A DNA stretch of 64,000 nucleotides from Streptomyces sp. Ru73 (GTDB lineage Bacteria > Actinomycetota > Actinomycetes > Streptomycetales > Streptomycetaceae). Location: positions 53,168 through 117,167 of the forward strand of contig NZ_PQSQ01000013.1 of the NCBI RefSeq assembly GCF_002920575.1, written 5' to 3'. A program made the translations under genes and the position numbers. Under the pieces are notes generated by a model. That model ran no database searches and had not been told where the DNA came from. It saw only the letters and a program-made list of their open reading frames with translations. This document shows positions 1-7,913 of this stretch, one piece after another; position 1 is the stretch's first letter; each line of letters opens with the position of its first letter.

Positions 1-603
1 GAGGACGTGGGAGGCCATGATCACGGTCGTGCCGTGCTCGGCGGCCTCGGCCATCAGCAGGCCGGACAGCTCGTGCCGGGCGAGCGGGTCGAGGTCGGCC
101 ATCGGCTCGTCGAGCAGCAGCAGCCGGGGCCGCTTCCCGAAGGCCAGCGCGAACGCGACCCGGGTGTGCTGGCCGCCGGACAGCGTGCCGACCTTGGCGG
201 TCAGCGGGATGTCGCCGGAGCGCACGATCCGCTCGGCGGCGGCCTGGTCCCAGCCGGGGTTCAGCTCGCGGCCCAGCCGCAGGGTGTCGGCCACCGAGAA
301 CCGCTTGTACAGCGGCTTGTCCTGGGCCAGGAAGGCGAACCGGGACAGCACGGCGGGGTCGGTGACCGGCACGCCGAACAGCTCCAGCGTCCCGGCGGAC
401 GGCCGGACCAGGCGGGTGGCGGTGCCGAGGAACGTGCTCTTGCCCGCGCCGTTCGGCCCCACCAGCGCGCAGATCCGGCCGGCCGGGACCCGGAAGGAGA
501 CGTCCTGCAGTGCCCATCCCCGCCGGTACTTCTTGCCCAGCCCGCGTGCCTCGACCGCCCAGCCACCGGACCCGTCGTCGCCCCGCTCTGTCGGGTCGCT
601 CAT
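1..603 (-). CDS. ABC transporter ATP-binding protein (C-terminus cut by window edge)
   Basis: Cytoplasmic ATPase of an ABC transporter; 201 residues are visible and the C-terminus lies outside the window. Walker A GPNGAGKS is at about residues 49-56, the signature LSGGQ at 141-145, Walker B LLLLDEP at 161-167 and the switch histidine (ASH) at 199. The ATG at 603 follows a purine-rich GGAAGGGGGG stretch about 7 nt upstream. A perfect dyad lies just upstream, of the kind bound by GntR/YtrA-type repressors that often accompany such ATPases, so a small export operon under local repression is likely. The substrate cannot be told from the sequence; permease and regulator genes would be beyond coordinate 1. 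Confidence 0.9.
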   Translation of the reverse strand, partial: MSDPTERGDDGSGGWAVEARGLGKKYRRGWALQDVSFRVPAGRICALVGPNGAGKSTFLGTATRLVRPSAGTLELFGVPVTDPAVLSRFAFLAQDKPLYKRFSVADTLRLGRELNPGWDQAAAERIVRSGDIPLTAKVGTLSGGQHTRVAFALAFGKRPRLLLLDEPMADLDPLARHELSGLLMAEAAEHGTTVIMASHVL

Positions 604-624
604 CCGCCGGCCCCCCTTCCCTAC

Positions 625-646
625 TTCCACTAGTTCATTAGTGGAA
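625..646. promoter_or_regulatory. Inverted repeat, candidate operator of the ABC operon
   Basis: TTCCACTA and TAGTGGAA form perfect 8-bp arms around a 6-bp spacer, 22 bp upstream of the ABC ATPase start. It is an AT-rich island in very GC-rich DNA and overlaps where the promoter should be. The CACTA-N-TAGTG core resembles GntR/YtrA operators; assignment to that family is inference. Confidence 0.6.
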
Positions 647-710
647 TGAGTATGGGAAGCGACCCGGGCCGCTGTCAATCCAGGTCCTGGCGGTGCCGGG
701 TCGCCGCGGG

Positions 711-1187
711 TCAGGGCAGCAGGAGCTTCCCCAGGTGCCGGCTGTCGTCGTAGTGCCGGTACGTCCCGAACTTCTCCACCGGGACGTAGCCGCTGGACGC
801 GTACAGCTCCAGCGCCTCGGGCTGCTCGGTGCCCGTCTCCAGCACCATGCGGGTGCGCCCCGCCGCCCGCGCGTCCTCCTCCAGTGCCGCCAGGATGCGC
901 CGCGCCAGCCCCCGCCGGCGCGCCTCGGCCGTCACGAACATCCGCTTGAGCTCGGCGTCGCCGTCCGCGTACCCCTCGTCGTCGGCGTCCTGGGCGCGCC
1001 AGCCGCCGGTGGCCACCGGCCGGCCGTCCTCGTAGGCGAGGAGGTAGATCCCGTTCGGCGGTACGAACATCTCCGGGTCGAGCGGCGTCAGGTCGGGTTC
1101 GCCGTAGCGCACCACGTACTCCTGCTGCACGAGCTCGTCGAGTTTCACGGCGTCGGGATGGTCATAACGAACCGGACGAATCTCCAT
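711..1187 (-). CDS. GNAT family N-acetyltransferase
   Basis: A 158-residue single-domain acetyltransferase of the GNAT fold, expected to move an acetyl group from acetyl-CoA to an unidentified amine. The acetyl-CoA pyrophosphate-binding motif ARRRGLARRIL is at about residues 89-99, preceded by the strand KRMFV, and followed by LETGTEQPEALELYASSGY, the typical GNAT motif B region. The length is normal for the family. It is transcribed divergently from the exonuclease III gene across 67 bp, so the two promoters are close together. The substrate is unknown. Confidence 0.88.
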   Translation of the reverse strand: MEIRPVRYDHPDAVKLDELVQQEYVVRYGEPDLTPLDPEMFVPPNGIYLLAYEDGRPVATGGWRAQDADDEGYADGDAELKRMFVTAEARRRGLARRILAALEEDARAAGRTRMVLETGTEQPEALELYASSGYVPVEKFGTYRHYDDSRHLGKLLLP

Positions 1188-1254
1188 TCCGGGAATCGTA
1201 CGGGCGTCCGAAGGGTGGGGCGAGCGTGTTTCCCGGGTCGGCTATCGTGCCCGG

Positions 1255-2052
1255 ATGCTCACCGTGACCACAGCAAACGTCAATGGCCTGCGGGCCGCCT
1301 CGAAGAAGGGCTTCGTGCCGTGGCTGGCGGAGACCGCCGCCGACGTGATCTGCCTGCAGGAAGTGCGTGCCGAACTCGACCAGCTGCCGGCGGGGGTGCG
1401 GGCGCCCGAGGGCTGGTTCGCCACGTACTGCCCGGCCGCTGCCAAGGGGCGGGCCGGGGTGGCGCTGCTGACCCGCCGGGAGCCGGACCGGGTGCAGGTG
1501 GGCTTCGGTTCCGAGGAGTTCGACACCAGCGGCCGCTACGTGGAGGCCGACCTGCCGGGCGTCACGGTCGCCAGCCTCTACCTGCCCTCCGGCGAGGTCG
1601 GCACGGAGCGGCAGGACGAGAAGGAACGCTTCATGGCGGAGTTCCTGCCGTACCTGGTGGAGCTGAAGGCCAGGGCGGCGGCGGACGGCCGCGAGGTCGT
1701 GGTCTGCGGTGACTGGAACATCGCCCACCAGGAGGCCGACCTGAAGAACTGGAAGGCCAACCAGAAGAAGGCCGGCTTCCTCCCCGAGGAGCGCGCCTGG
1801 CTCAGCCGCGTCCTGGACGAGGCCGGCTACCGGGACGTCGTCCGCGCCCTGCACCCGGACGTCGCGGGCCCGTACTCCTGGTGGTCCTACCGCGGCAAGG
1901 CCTTCGACAACGACGCGGGCTGGCGCATCGACTACCAGATCGCCACGCCGGGGCTCGCGGACCGCGCGCTGAAGGCGTACGTGGAGCGGGCCGCCTCGTA
2001 CGACCAGCGGTGGTCCGACCACGCTCCGGTCACGGCGGTCTACGACCTCTGA
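1255..2052 (+). CDS. xth: Exodeoxyribonuclease III (AP endonuclease family)
   Basis: A 265-residue metal-dependent DNA repair nuclease of the exonuclease III / AP endonuclease family, which cleaves at abasic sites and trims 3' ends in base-excision repair. Visible family motifs are the N-terminal TANVNGLRA, LQEVRA with the metal-binding Glu near residue 36, GDWNIAH in the middle, and the C-terminal SDHAPV with the catalytic His near residue 256. The length matches the bacterial family. The ATG at 1255 gives exactly the usual N-terminus. The gene stands alone, with about 200 bp of AT-richer DNA before the next gene. Confidence 0.95.
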   Translation: MLTVTTANVNGLRAASKKGFVPWLAETAADVICLQEVRAELDQLPAGVRAPEGWFATYCPAAAKGRAGVALLTRREPDRVQVGFGSEEFDTSGRYVEADLPGVTVASLYLPSGEVGTERQDEKERFMAEFLPYLVELKARAAADGREVVVCGDWNIAHQEADLKNWKANQKKAGFLPEERAWLSRVLDEAGYRDVVRALHPDVAGPYSWWSYRGKAFDNDAGWRIDYQIATPGLADRALKAYVERAASYDQRWSDHAPVTAVYDL

Positions 2053-2251
2053 GGCGTCCCGGGCGGCCGTCCCGGAGGGGCCGGCCGGCGTTCACCCGCG
2101 TGTCCGAGTGCGGCACTCCAGCGCGCCGTTTCTTTCACCCGGACATGCGTGTTAGTCGGCATATCTCCTGTTTTCATGCTTTGTTGCGTTTTGTCGACAT
2201 GCATGCCGCGCGCCGGTTCCGGGCGCGGCGATCCAGGAGAGGAAACGCACC

Positions 2252-3118
2252 ATGCCCTACAGGATCAAGGCCGTATCCGGCGCGCTGGCCGGCGCGGCGC
2301 TGCTGCTGAGCCAGGCGGGGACCGCGTCGGCTGTCCCCGCCGAGCGGCCGGCGGCTCCGGCGAAGGGAGACTTCCGCATCGCCAGCACGGCGGACGGCCG
2401 CTGCCTGGCCCCCCGTGCCGTCAAGGACGTGCTCGACCTGTCGCTCATCACCTGTGGCAGCCAGGGCGCGACCGACGTGTTCGGCCTGCGGCCGCACGCC
2501 GAGCGCTTCCAGCTGCGCAGCGAGGCGAAGAAGGGCTGCCTCGGCACCGACCAGGCCCGCAAGCTGATGTTCCCGTCCTGCTCCGCGAAGCACCTGACGG
2601 ACTGGACGTTCGTCCGGCACGGCGCGGGCTACCAGATCCGCAGAACCGGCATGGACCCCAGTCGCAGCCAGTTGCGCGCCCCGGTCCGGCCCGACTGCCT
2701 CACCGAGGTCCTCGACCGTCTGAAGGGCGACCGCGTCACCCTGAAGCCCTGCTCGGACCGGAACGCCCGGCAGGTCTGGAAGCTGAACCCGGTCCGGCAG
2801 GCGGCCTCGCCGAAGCCGGACCCGGCGCAGCAGCCGGCCGGCAAGCCCGAGCCCACCAAGCCCGAGGGCACGAAGCCGGACGCGGCCAAGCCGCAGCCGG
2901 CGAAGCCCGGGACGGGCCAGCACCAGGCCACCAAGCCGGCCACCGGCCAGCACCAGGCCGCCGACCCGGCCAAGCCGGCCGCCGGCCAGCACCAGACGGC
3001 GCCGCAGCAGAACGGCCAGCACCCGGCCGGCCCGCAGCAGAGCGGCCAGCACCAGACGGCCCAGCACCCGTCCGGTCCGCACCAGGCCGTGCAGCCGGCC
3101 CGCCCGGCGGGCGCGTGA
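2252..3118 (+). CDS. Secreted beta-trefoil-like protein with His/Gln-rich tail
   Basis: A 288-residue exported protein. The first ~28 residues form a Sec signal (basic start, hydrophobic stretch, AxA-like TASA-VPA cleavage region). Residues ~36-180 contain repeats such as CLAP, CGSQGATDVFGL and CLTEVL...KPC, resembling a ricin-type trefoil with paired cysteines. The tail from ~185 is low complexity: KPEP/KPDA/KPQP units, then five GQH units (TGQHQA, TGQHQA, AGQHQT, NGQHPA, SGQHQT) and degenerate copies. There is no LPXTG anchor. A good AGGAGAGG Shine-Dalgarno precedes the ATG. The trefoil suggests glycan binding and the His-rich tail could bind metal; both are inference. Confidence 0.72.
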   Translation: MPYRIKAVSGALAGAALLLSQAGTASAVPAERPAAPAKGDFRIASTADGRCLAPRAVKDVLDLSLITCGSQGATDVFGLRPHAERFQLRSEAKKGCLGTDQARKLMFPSCSAKHLTDWTFVRHGAGYQIRRTGMDPSRSQLRAPVRPDCLTEVLDRLKGDRVTLKPCSDRNARQVWKLNPVRQAASPKPDPAQQPAGKPEPTKPEGTKPDAAKPQPAKPGTGQHQATKPATGQHQAADPAKPAAGQHQTAPQQNGQHPAGPQQSGQHQTAQHPSGPHQAVQPARPAGA

Positions 3119-3134
3119 CCCGTCCCGCGGTGAA

Positions 3135-3173
3135 CTGAGCCCGTCTCCGGCAGCGTGCCGGAGGCGGGCTCAG
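3135..3173. terminator. Strong hairpin between convergent genes
   Basis: Arms 3135-3152 and 3156-3173 pair over 17 of 18 positions with a 3-nt loop. It lies between the trefoil gene and the convergent MerR gene and overlaps the last codon of the latter. It is likely a bidirectional terminator; no T-tract is present, as is common in Streptomyces. Confidence 0.75.
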
Positions 3174-4027
3174 TCGTTCCCGGTGGCCCCGCCGTCCCGG
3201 TCGTCGCCGGTGCCGCGGGTGCCGTCAGCGGCGTCGGCGTCCGGCGCGGCCGGTGCCGGGCCGCCCGCCCAGGAGGCCAGCTCGGCGCCGATGGCCCGGT
3301 CCATGGCCATGGACAGCTCGGCGTCCACGATGCTCTTGGACAGCGGGCGGAGCTTGTCGATGGTCTGCGCGAGCCTGGCCAGCTCGTCGGGGCCGAGGGT
3401 GGCGCCGGACTCCACGCGGGCCAGCACGTCGCCCAGCACGTGCGTGCGGATGACCGTGAGGAACAGCTGGGCGAGCGCGTCGGCGTGCGCGCGCACCTGC
3501 CGCCCGGCGTCCAGCACGGCGGCCAGTGGTACGCCCTCGGCGACCAGGTCCGTGGAGGCGTCCAGCAGCCGCCGGCTGATGTGCACGAACTCGTCGCCGT
3601 CGACGGCGAGGTAGCCGATGTCCAGCGACGTGGCGAGGTTGTCGGCCGTCACGTGGTCCTGGAAGTGGTCGGCCAGCTCCTCCGGGGTGAGCCGGACGGG
3701 GGTCTCCTCCGAGAAGGGCGCGACCAGCGAGGAGCTGTCCAGGCCGAGCAGTTCGCCGACGTCCCGGCCGCTCTCGAAGGCGGTGAGCAGCTGGGCGATG
3801 CCGCCGAGGTTGTGGCCGCGCTCCAGCAGGGCCGCGATGGTCCGCAGCCGGGCGAGGTGGTGCTCGTTGTACCAGGCGATCCGGCCCTCGCGGCGGGGCG
3901 GCGGGATGAGCTTGCGCTCGCGGTAGAAGCGCAGCGTGCGGACCGTGATGCCGGCTTCCGCCGCCAGTTCGGACATGCGGAACTCGCGTTCCTCGGGGCC
4001 GTCCTCGGTGCCTGTGTTCGCTGCCAC
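3170..4027 (-). CDS. MerR family transcriptional regulator
   Basis: A 285-residue regulator with a MerR N-terminal winged-helix: residues ~18-85 include MSELAAEAGITVRTLRFYRER, the proline/arginine wing LIPPPRREGRIAWYNEHHLARL and the following helix. The ~200-residue C-terminal part is helical with no cysteine cluster typical of metal-sensing members, so a small organic or lipid-like ligand is more plausible. A GTG at 4027 is used here; an internal ATG (MSELAAEAG) at 3976 is an alternative. It is divergent from the monooxygenase operon, which it probably controls through the shared 167-bp region. Confidence 0.88.
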   Translation of the reverse strand: MAANTGTEDGPEEREFRMSELAAEAGITVRTLRFYRERKLIPPPRREGRIAWYNEHHLARLRTIAALLERGHNLGGIAQLLTAFESGRDVGELLGLDSSSLVAPFSEETPVRLTPEELADHFQDHVTADNLATSLDIGYLAVDGDEFVHISRRLLDASTDLVAEGVPLAAVLDAGRQVRAHADALAQLFLTVIRTHVLGDVLARVESGATLGPDELARLAQTIDKLRPLSKSIVDAELSMAMDRAIGAELASWAGGPAPAAPDADAADGTRGTGDDRDGGATGND

Positions 4028-4137
4028 GGCTTCACCCTATGTCGGGCGCCCGGCCGGGCCGGCAGGTGCAACCGCCGGTAACTTCCTCTCGTTCAACCCC
4101 TACCGCTCAGTACGTGCCTGCCCTACTCTCCGACTGT

Positions 4138-4153
4138 GCCAGTGATTACTGGC
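4138..4153. promoter_or_regulatory. Inverted repeat in MerR/monooxygenase divergent region
   Basis: GCCAGT-GATT-ACTGGC is a perfect dyad with 6-bp arms, 42 bp upstream of the monooxygenase start. It is a candidate operator for the adjacent MerR protein. The assignment is positional only. Confidence 0.45.
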
Positions 4154-4194
4154 GCGGTCGGCGCGGACGACGGTACGGACACAGGAGGCGCGGC

Positions 4195-5721
4195 ATGGCC
4201 GAGCGCGAGCACGAGCACGTACGGGTGGCGGTGATCGGATCGGGGTTCGGCGGCCTGGGGGCCGCCGTCCGGCTGCGCCGCCAGGGGATCACCGACTTCG
4301 TCGTCCTGGAGCGGGCCGGCTCGGTGGGCGGCACCTGGCGCGACAACAGCTACCCGGGCTGCGCCTGTGACGTGCCCTCCCACCTGTACTCCTTCTCCTT
4401 CGCGCCCAACCCCGAGTGGCCGCGGAACTTCTCCGGGCAGCCGCACATCCGGGCGTACCTGGAGCAGGTCACCGACACCTTCGGGCTCCGGCCGCACCTG
4501 CGCTTCAACGCCGAGGTGAAGAGCGCGCGGTGGAACACCGGGGAGCTGTACTGGGAGATCGAGACGGCGCAGGGCACGCTCACCGCCGACATGGTCGTGT
4601 CGGCCACCGGACCGCTCTCCGACCCGCAGGTCCCCGACGTGCCCGGGCTGGACTCCTTCGAGGGCAAGGTCTTCCACTCGGCGCGCTGGGACCACGACTA
4701 CGACCTGCGCGGCAAGCGGGTCGCGATGATCGGCACGGGCGCCTCGGCGATCCAGATCGTGCCGGCGATCCAGCCGGCCGTCGACAGGCTCACCGTCTTC
4801 CAGCGGACGCCCCCGTGGGTCATGCCGCGCGCCGACCGGAAGATCACCCGCGCCGAGCACTGGCTGCACACCAAGGTGCCCGCCACCCGGGCACTCCGCC
4901 GCCAGCTGCTGTGGGGCATCCGCGAGCTCCAGGTCTCCGCCTTCACCAAGCGGCCCAAGGAGTTGGGCCTGGTCCAGGCGCTGGCCAAGGCGCACATGCA
5001 CCGGGCGGTCAAGGACCCCGTGCTGCGCGCCAAGCTCACCCCCGACTACACCATCGGCTGCAAGCGCATCCTGCTGTCCAACAGCTACTACCCGGCGCTC
5101 GCGCAGCCCAATGCGGACGTCGTGGCCTCCGGCCTGAAGGAGGTGCGGGGCAACACCCTGGTCGCCGCCGACGGCACCGAGACCGAGGCCGACGCGATCA
5201 TCTTCGGCACCGGCTTCCACGTCACCGACATGCCCATCGCCGAGCGGGTGACCGGCGCCAACGGCACGACGCTGGCGGAGGAGTGGAAGGACGGCATGGA
5301 GGCGCTGCGCGGCAGCAGCGCGGCCGGCTTCCCCAACTTCCTCATGATCATCGGGCCCAACACCGGGCTCGGCAACAGCTCGATGATCCTCATGATCGAG
5401 GCCCAGCTGAACTACATGACCGACTACCTGCGCCAGCTCGACCTGCTCGGCGACCGGGTCGCACTGGACGCCCGCCCGTCCGCTGTGCACGCCTGGTCCG
5501 CCGCCATCCAGCAGCGCATGGAGCGCACCGTGTGGAGCACCGGCGGCTGCGACAGCTGGTACCTGGACGCCAACGGCCGCAATACCACGGTCTGGCCCGG
5601 TACCACCTCGGAGTTCCGCAAGGTGACCCGCCAGGTCGACCTCGCCGAGTACGAAGTGCTGCGTGCGCCCGTGCGCGAGGGGTCCGAGAACGCCGACAAG
5701 ACCATGGAGGCCGCCGCATGA
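4195..5721 (+). CDS. Flavin-containing Baeyer-Villiger-type monooxygenase
   Basis: A 508-residue FAD- and NADPH-dependent monooxygenase expected to oxidise a carbonyl or related substrate. The FAD-binding GSGFGG is at residues 15-20, the Baeyer-Villiger fingerprint FxGxxxHxxxW is met by FEGKVFHSARW, and a second dinucleotide motif GTGASAIQ follows. ATG at 4195 is preceded by AGGAGG, which decides the start over longer in-frame readings. It is first in a tight three-gene operon with an alpha/beta hydrolase and an SDR, overlapping the former by 4 bp (ATGA). The trio parallels the start of the mycobacterial mymA operon (monooxygenase, lipR, SDR). The substrate is unknown. Confidence 0.92.
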   Translation: MAEREHEHVRVAVIGSGFGGLGAAVRLRRQGITDFVVLERAGSVGGTWRDNSYPGCACDVPSHLYSFSFAPNPEWPRNFSGQPHIRAYLEQVTDTFGLRPHLRFNAEVKSARWNTGELYWEIETAQGTLTADMVVSATGPLSDPQVPDVPGLDSFEGKVFHSARWDHDYDLRGKRVAMIGTGASAIQIVPAIQPAVDRLTVFQRTPPWVMPRADRKITRAEHWLHTKVPATRALRRQLLWGIRELQVSAFTKRPKELGLVQALAKAHMHRAVKDPVLRAKLTPDYTIGCKRILLSNSYYPALAQPNADVVASGLKEVRGNTLVAADGTETEADAIIFGTGFHVTDMPIAERVTGANGTTLAEEWKDGMEALRGSSAAGFPNFLMIIGPNTGLGNSSMILMIEAQLNYMTDYLRQLDLLGDRVALDARPSAVHAWSAAIQQRMERTVWSTGGCDSWYLDANGRNTTVWPGTTSEFRKVTRQVDLAEYEVLRAPVREGSENADKTMEAAA

Positions 5722-6710
5722 GCCGCCCGCCGTACGTCACCACCGGGCGCTACGCGCCGCCCGCGCCCCGCCGCGAGCTGACCGCCACCTCCGCCGACGG
5801 CTCCCGGCTGCACGTCGAGGTGCACGGCCCCGAGGACGGACCCGCTGTCGTCCTCGCGCACGGCTGGACCTGTTCCACGGCCTTCTGGGCCCCGGTCGTC
5901 CGCGAGCTGGCCACCGACCACAAGGTCGTCGTCTACGACCAGCGCGGCCACGGCCGCAGCCCGGCGGCGGGCCCCGGCGGCTACAGCACCGATGCGCTCG
6001 CCGACGACCTCGAAGCGGTGCTGGCCACCGCGCTGGAGCCGACCGAGAGAGCCGTACTCGCCGGGCACTCCATGGGCGGCATGACCGCCATGGCCGCGGC
6101 GCGCCGCCTCGGCATGCGCGAGCGCGCCGCCGCCGTCCTGCTGTGCAGCACCGGCGCCGCCGACCTCGCGGCCGAGGCCATGGTCATCCCGCTGCGCTCG
6201 CCCGCCGCGCGTCGCTTCGCGCACCGCGCGGTCCTCGGCTCGCGCGCCCCGCTGGGCCCCGTCACGCCGCCGGGAAAGCGGGTCCTGAAGTACGCCACGA
6301 TGGGCCCGGCCGCCACCCCCGAGCAGGTCGAGGCGTGCGCCCGCATCGTGCACGCCTGCCCGACCGGGGTGCGTGCCCAGTGGGGCAAGGTGCTCGCGGC
6401 CCTGGAGCTGACCGGCGAGGTGGCCCGGCTGGAGGTGCCCACCGCGATCATCGCGGGCACCGCCGACCGGCTCACCCCGATCGTGCTCGCCCGCCGGCTG
6501 GCCTCCGTACTGCCCCACTGCCTGGGCCTGACCGAGCTGCCGGGCCTGGGCCACATGACGCCCATCGAGGCGCCGGACGCGGTCGCCGACCGCATTCGCG
6601 AACTGGTCAGCGACCACCTGACCGCGGCCGCGCCCGAATCGGCCGCGGTCGCCACCCAGCAGAAGGACACGGCGCGGCGCGCCCGGAAGGCGAAGGAGAA
6701 GTCGGCATGA
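5718..6710 (+). CDS. Alpha/beta hydrolase
   Basis: A 330-residue alpha/beta-hydrolase. The oxyanion HGW is at residues 48-50, the nucleophile elbow GHSMGG has Ser118, the acid is in GTADRLTP and the catalytic His in GLGHMTP. The C-terminal ~25 residues are basic (ARRARKAKEK). The start ATG overlaps the monooxygenase stop, and its own stop overlaps the SDR start, indicating translational coupling. In context it could hydrolyse the ester made by the monooxygenase; this is inference from gene order and from the lipR position in the mymA operon. Confidence 0.9.
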   Translation: MSRPPYVTTGRYAPPAPRRELTATSADGSRLHVEVHGPEDGPAVVLAHGWTCSTAFWAPVVRELATDHKVVVYDQRGHGRSPAAGPGGYSTDALADDLEAVLATALEPTERAVLAGHSMGGMTAMAAARRLGMRERAAAVLLCSTGAADLAAEAMVIPLRSPAARRFAHRAVLGSRAPLGPVTPPGKRVLKYATMGPAATPEQVEACARIVHACPTGVRAQWGKVLAALELTGEVARLEVPTAIIAGTADRLTPIVLARRLASVLPHCLGLTELPGLGHMTPIEAPDAVADRIRELVSDHLTAAAPESAAVATQQKDTARRARKAKEKSA

Positions 6711-7588
6711 GCGGACGCAGGACCCTGGAGGGACAGGTCATCGTCGTCACCGGCGCGGCGCGCGGCGTCGGTGAACTGCTGGCGCGCAAGCTCTCGGCGC
6801 GCGGCGCCAAGCTCGCGCTGGTCGGCCTGGAGCCGGACGAGCTGAAGAAGGTCGCCGCCTCCCTGCACGGCGAGGCGGCCCACTGGCACGCCGACGTCAC
6901 CGACCACGAGGCGCTCGCCCAGGTCGCGCAGGAGGTGAAGGCCCGCTTCGGCAAGGTCGACGCGGTGGTGGCCAACGCGGGCGTCGCCACCGGCGGCCCG
7001 TTCGTCGACTCCGACCCGGTCGCCTGGCGCCGGGTCATCGAGGTCAACCTCATCGGCGGCGCCGTCACCGGCCGGGCCTTCCTGCCCGTGCTGATGGAGT
7101 CGCGCGGCTACTTCCTGCAGATCGCCTCGCTCGCCGCGATCACCCCGGCGCCGATGATGACCGCGTACTGCGCGTCCAAGTCGGGCGTCGAGGCGTTCGC
7201 GCACAGCCTGCGGGCCGAGGTCGGCCACAAGGGCGTACGCGTCGGCGTGGGCTACCTGAGCTGGACCGACACCGACATGGTGCGCGGCGCCGACCAGGAC
7301 GACGTGATGCGCGAGCTGCGCCAGCGGCTGCCCTGGCCGGCGAACAAGACCTACCCGCTCGGCCCGGCCGTCGACCGGCTGGTGGCGGGCATCGAGCGCC
7401 GCTCCCCGCACGTCTACGGCCAGTGGTGGCTCCGCGGCATGCAGGGCATACGCGGCTACCTGCCCGGGATCATCGGGACCATCGGACAGCGCGAGATCAA
7501 GCGCTTCGGCGACCGGCTGGAGGGCATGAAGATCGGCCTGGTGGGGGCCGGTGGCGCGGCGGACGAGAGCGCCCGGTCGCAGCGGTAG
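6707..7588 (+). CDS. Short-chain dehydrogenase/reductase
   Basis: A 293-residue NAD(P)-dependent SDR. The Rossmann motif TGAARGVG is at residues 15-22, NAG at about 89-91, and the catalytic Ser140, Tyr153 and Lys157 are present (YCASK). It is longer than the ~250-residue classical SDR, with a C-terminal extension that includes a hydrophobic stretch (GIRGYLPGIIGTIGQ) possibly for membrane association. It is coupled to the hydrolase by a 4-bp overlap and is third in the MerR-linked operon, where it would interconvert an alcohol and carbonyl of the same pathway. Confidence 0.92.
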   Translation: MSGRRTLEGQVIVVTGAARGVGELLARKLSARGAKLALVGLEPDELKKVAASLHGEAAHWHADVTDHEALAQVAQEVKARFGKVDAVVANAGVATGGPFVDSDPVAWRRVIEVNLIGGAVTGRAFLPVLMESRGYFLQIASLAAITPAPMMTAYCASKSGVEAFAHSLRAEVGHKGVRVGVGYLSWTDTDMVRGADQDDVMRELRQRLPWPANKTYPLGPAVDRLVAGIERRSPHVYGQWWLRGMQGIRGYLPGIIGTIGQREIKRFGDRLEGMKIGLVGAGGAADESARSQR

Positions 7589-7640
7589 CGCACGGAGCGT
7601 AATGTCCGAAATGACACTTACGTTCCCAATGTGGCACCCT

Positions 7641-7662
7641 GGGGTGAGTTCAGTCTCACCCC
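7641..7662. promoter_or_regulatory. Inverted repeat in the leader of a small gene
   Basis: GGGGTGAG-N6-CTCACCCC has perfect 8-bp arms and ends 2 nt before the CGGGAG ribosome-binding site of the 47-codon gene. It could be an operator or an RNA hairpin that affects ribosome access. Confidence 0.45.
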
Positions 7663-7677
7663 ACGGGAGTACACGTC

Positions 7678-7821
7678 ATGGGCCTCATAGACCAGTTCCG
7701 GGCCAAGCAGCGGGAGCTCGACGAGCGGGCACGTGCGGCGGGCGAGGAGAAGGCGCCGGAACGGCCTCCTGAGGCGGCGTCCCGGCCGCGCTCCGCAGCC
7801 GAGGAGGGCATGGACGCCTGA
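7678..7821 (+). CDS. Small charged protein, 47 aa, unknown function
   Basis: A 47-residue reading frame starting MGLIDQFRAKQRELDERARAA, with ATG at 7678 and a CGGGAG site 8 nt upstream. The first half should form an amphipathic charged helix; the second half is Pro/Glu/Arg-rich and disordered. It is not recognised as a named family. Support is the ribosome site, third-position G/C use, a plausible leader dyad and a strong hairpin after the stop. It follows the SDR by 89 bp and probably has its own promoter. It could be a DNA- or protein-binding peptide; no function is claimed. Confidence 0.6.
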   Translation: MGLIDQFRAKQRELDERARAAGEEKAPERPPEAASRPRSAAEEGMDA

Positions 7822-7841
7822 GAGGAGGCCGCCGTCGCGCG

Positions 7842-7877
7842 GATGAGGGGCGCACCCGGCGCGGGTGCGCCCTCATC
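7842..7877. terminator. Hairpin between small gene and tricorn gene
   Basis: Arms GATGAGGGGCGCACCC (7842-7857) and GGGTGCGCCCTCATC (7863-7877) pair fully apart from one bulged G. The genes on either side are convergent, so it probably terminates both. Confidence 0.75.
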
Positions 7878-7913
7878 GGCTGCCCTCGTCCACTGTTCCT
7901 CTCGCGCTGCCCC

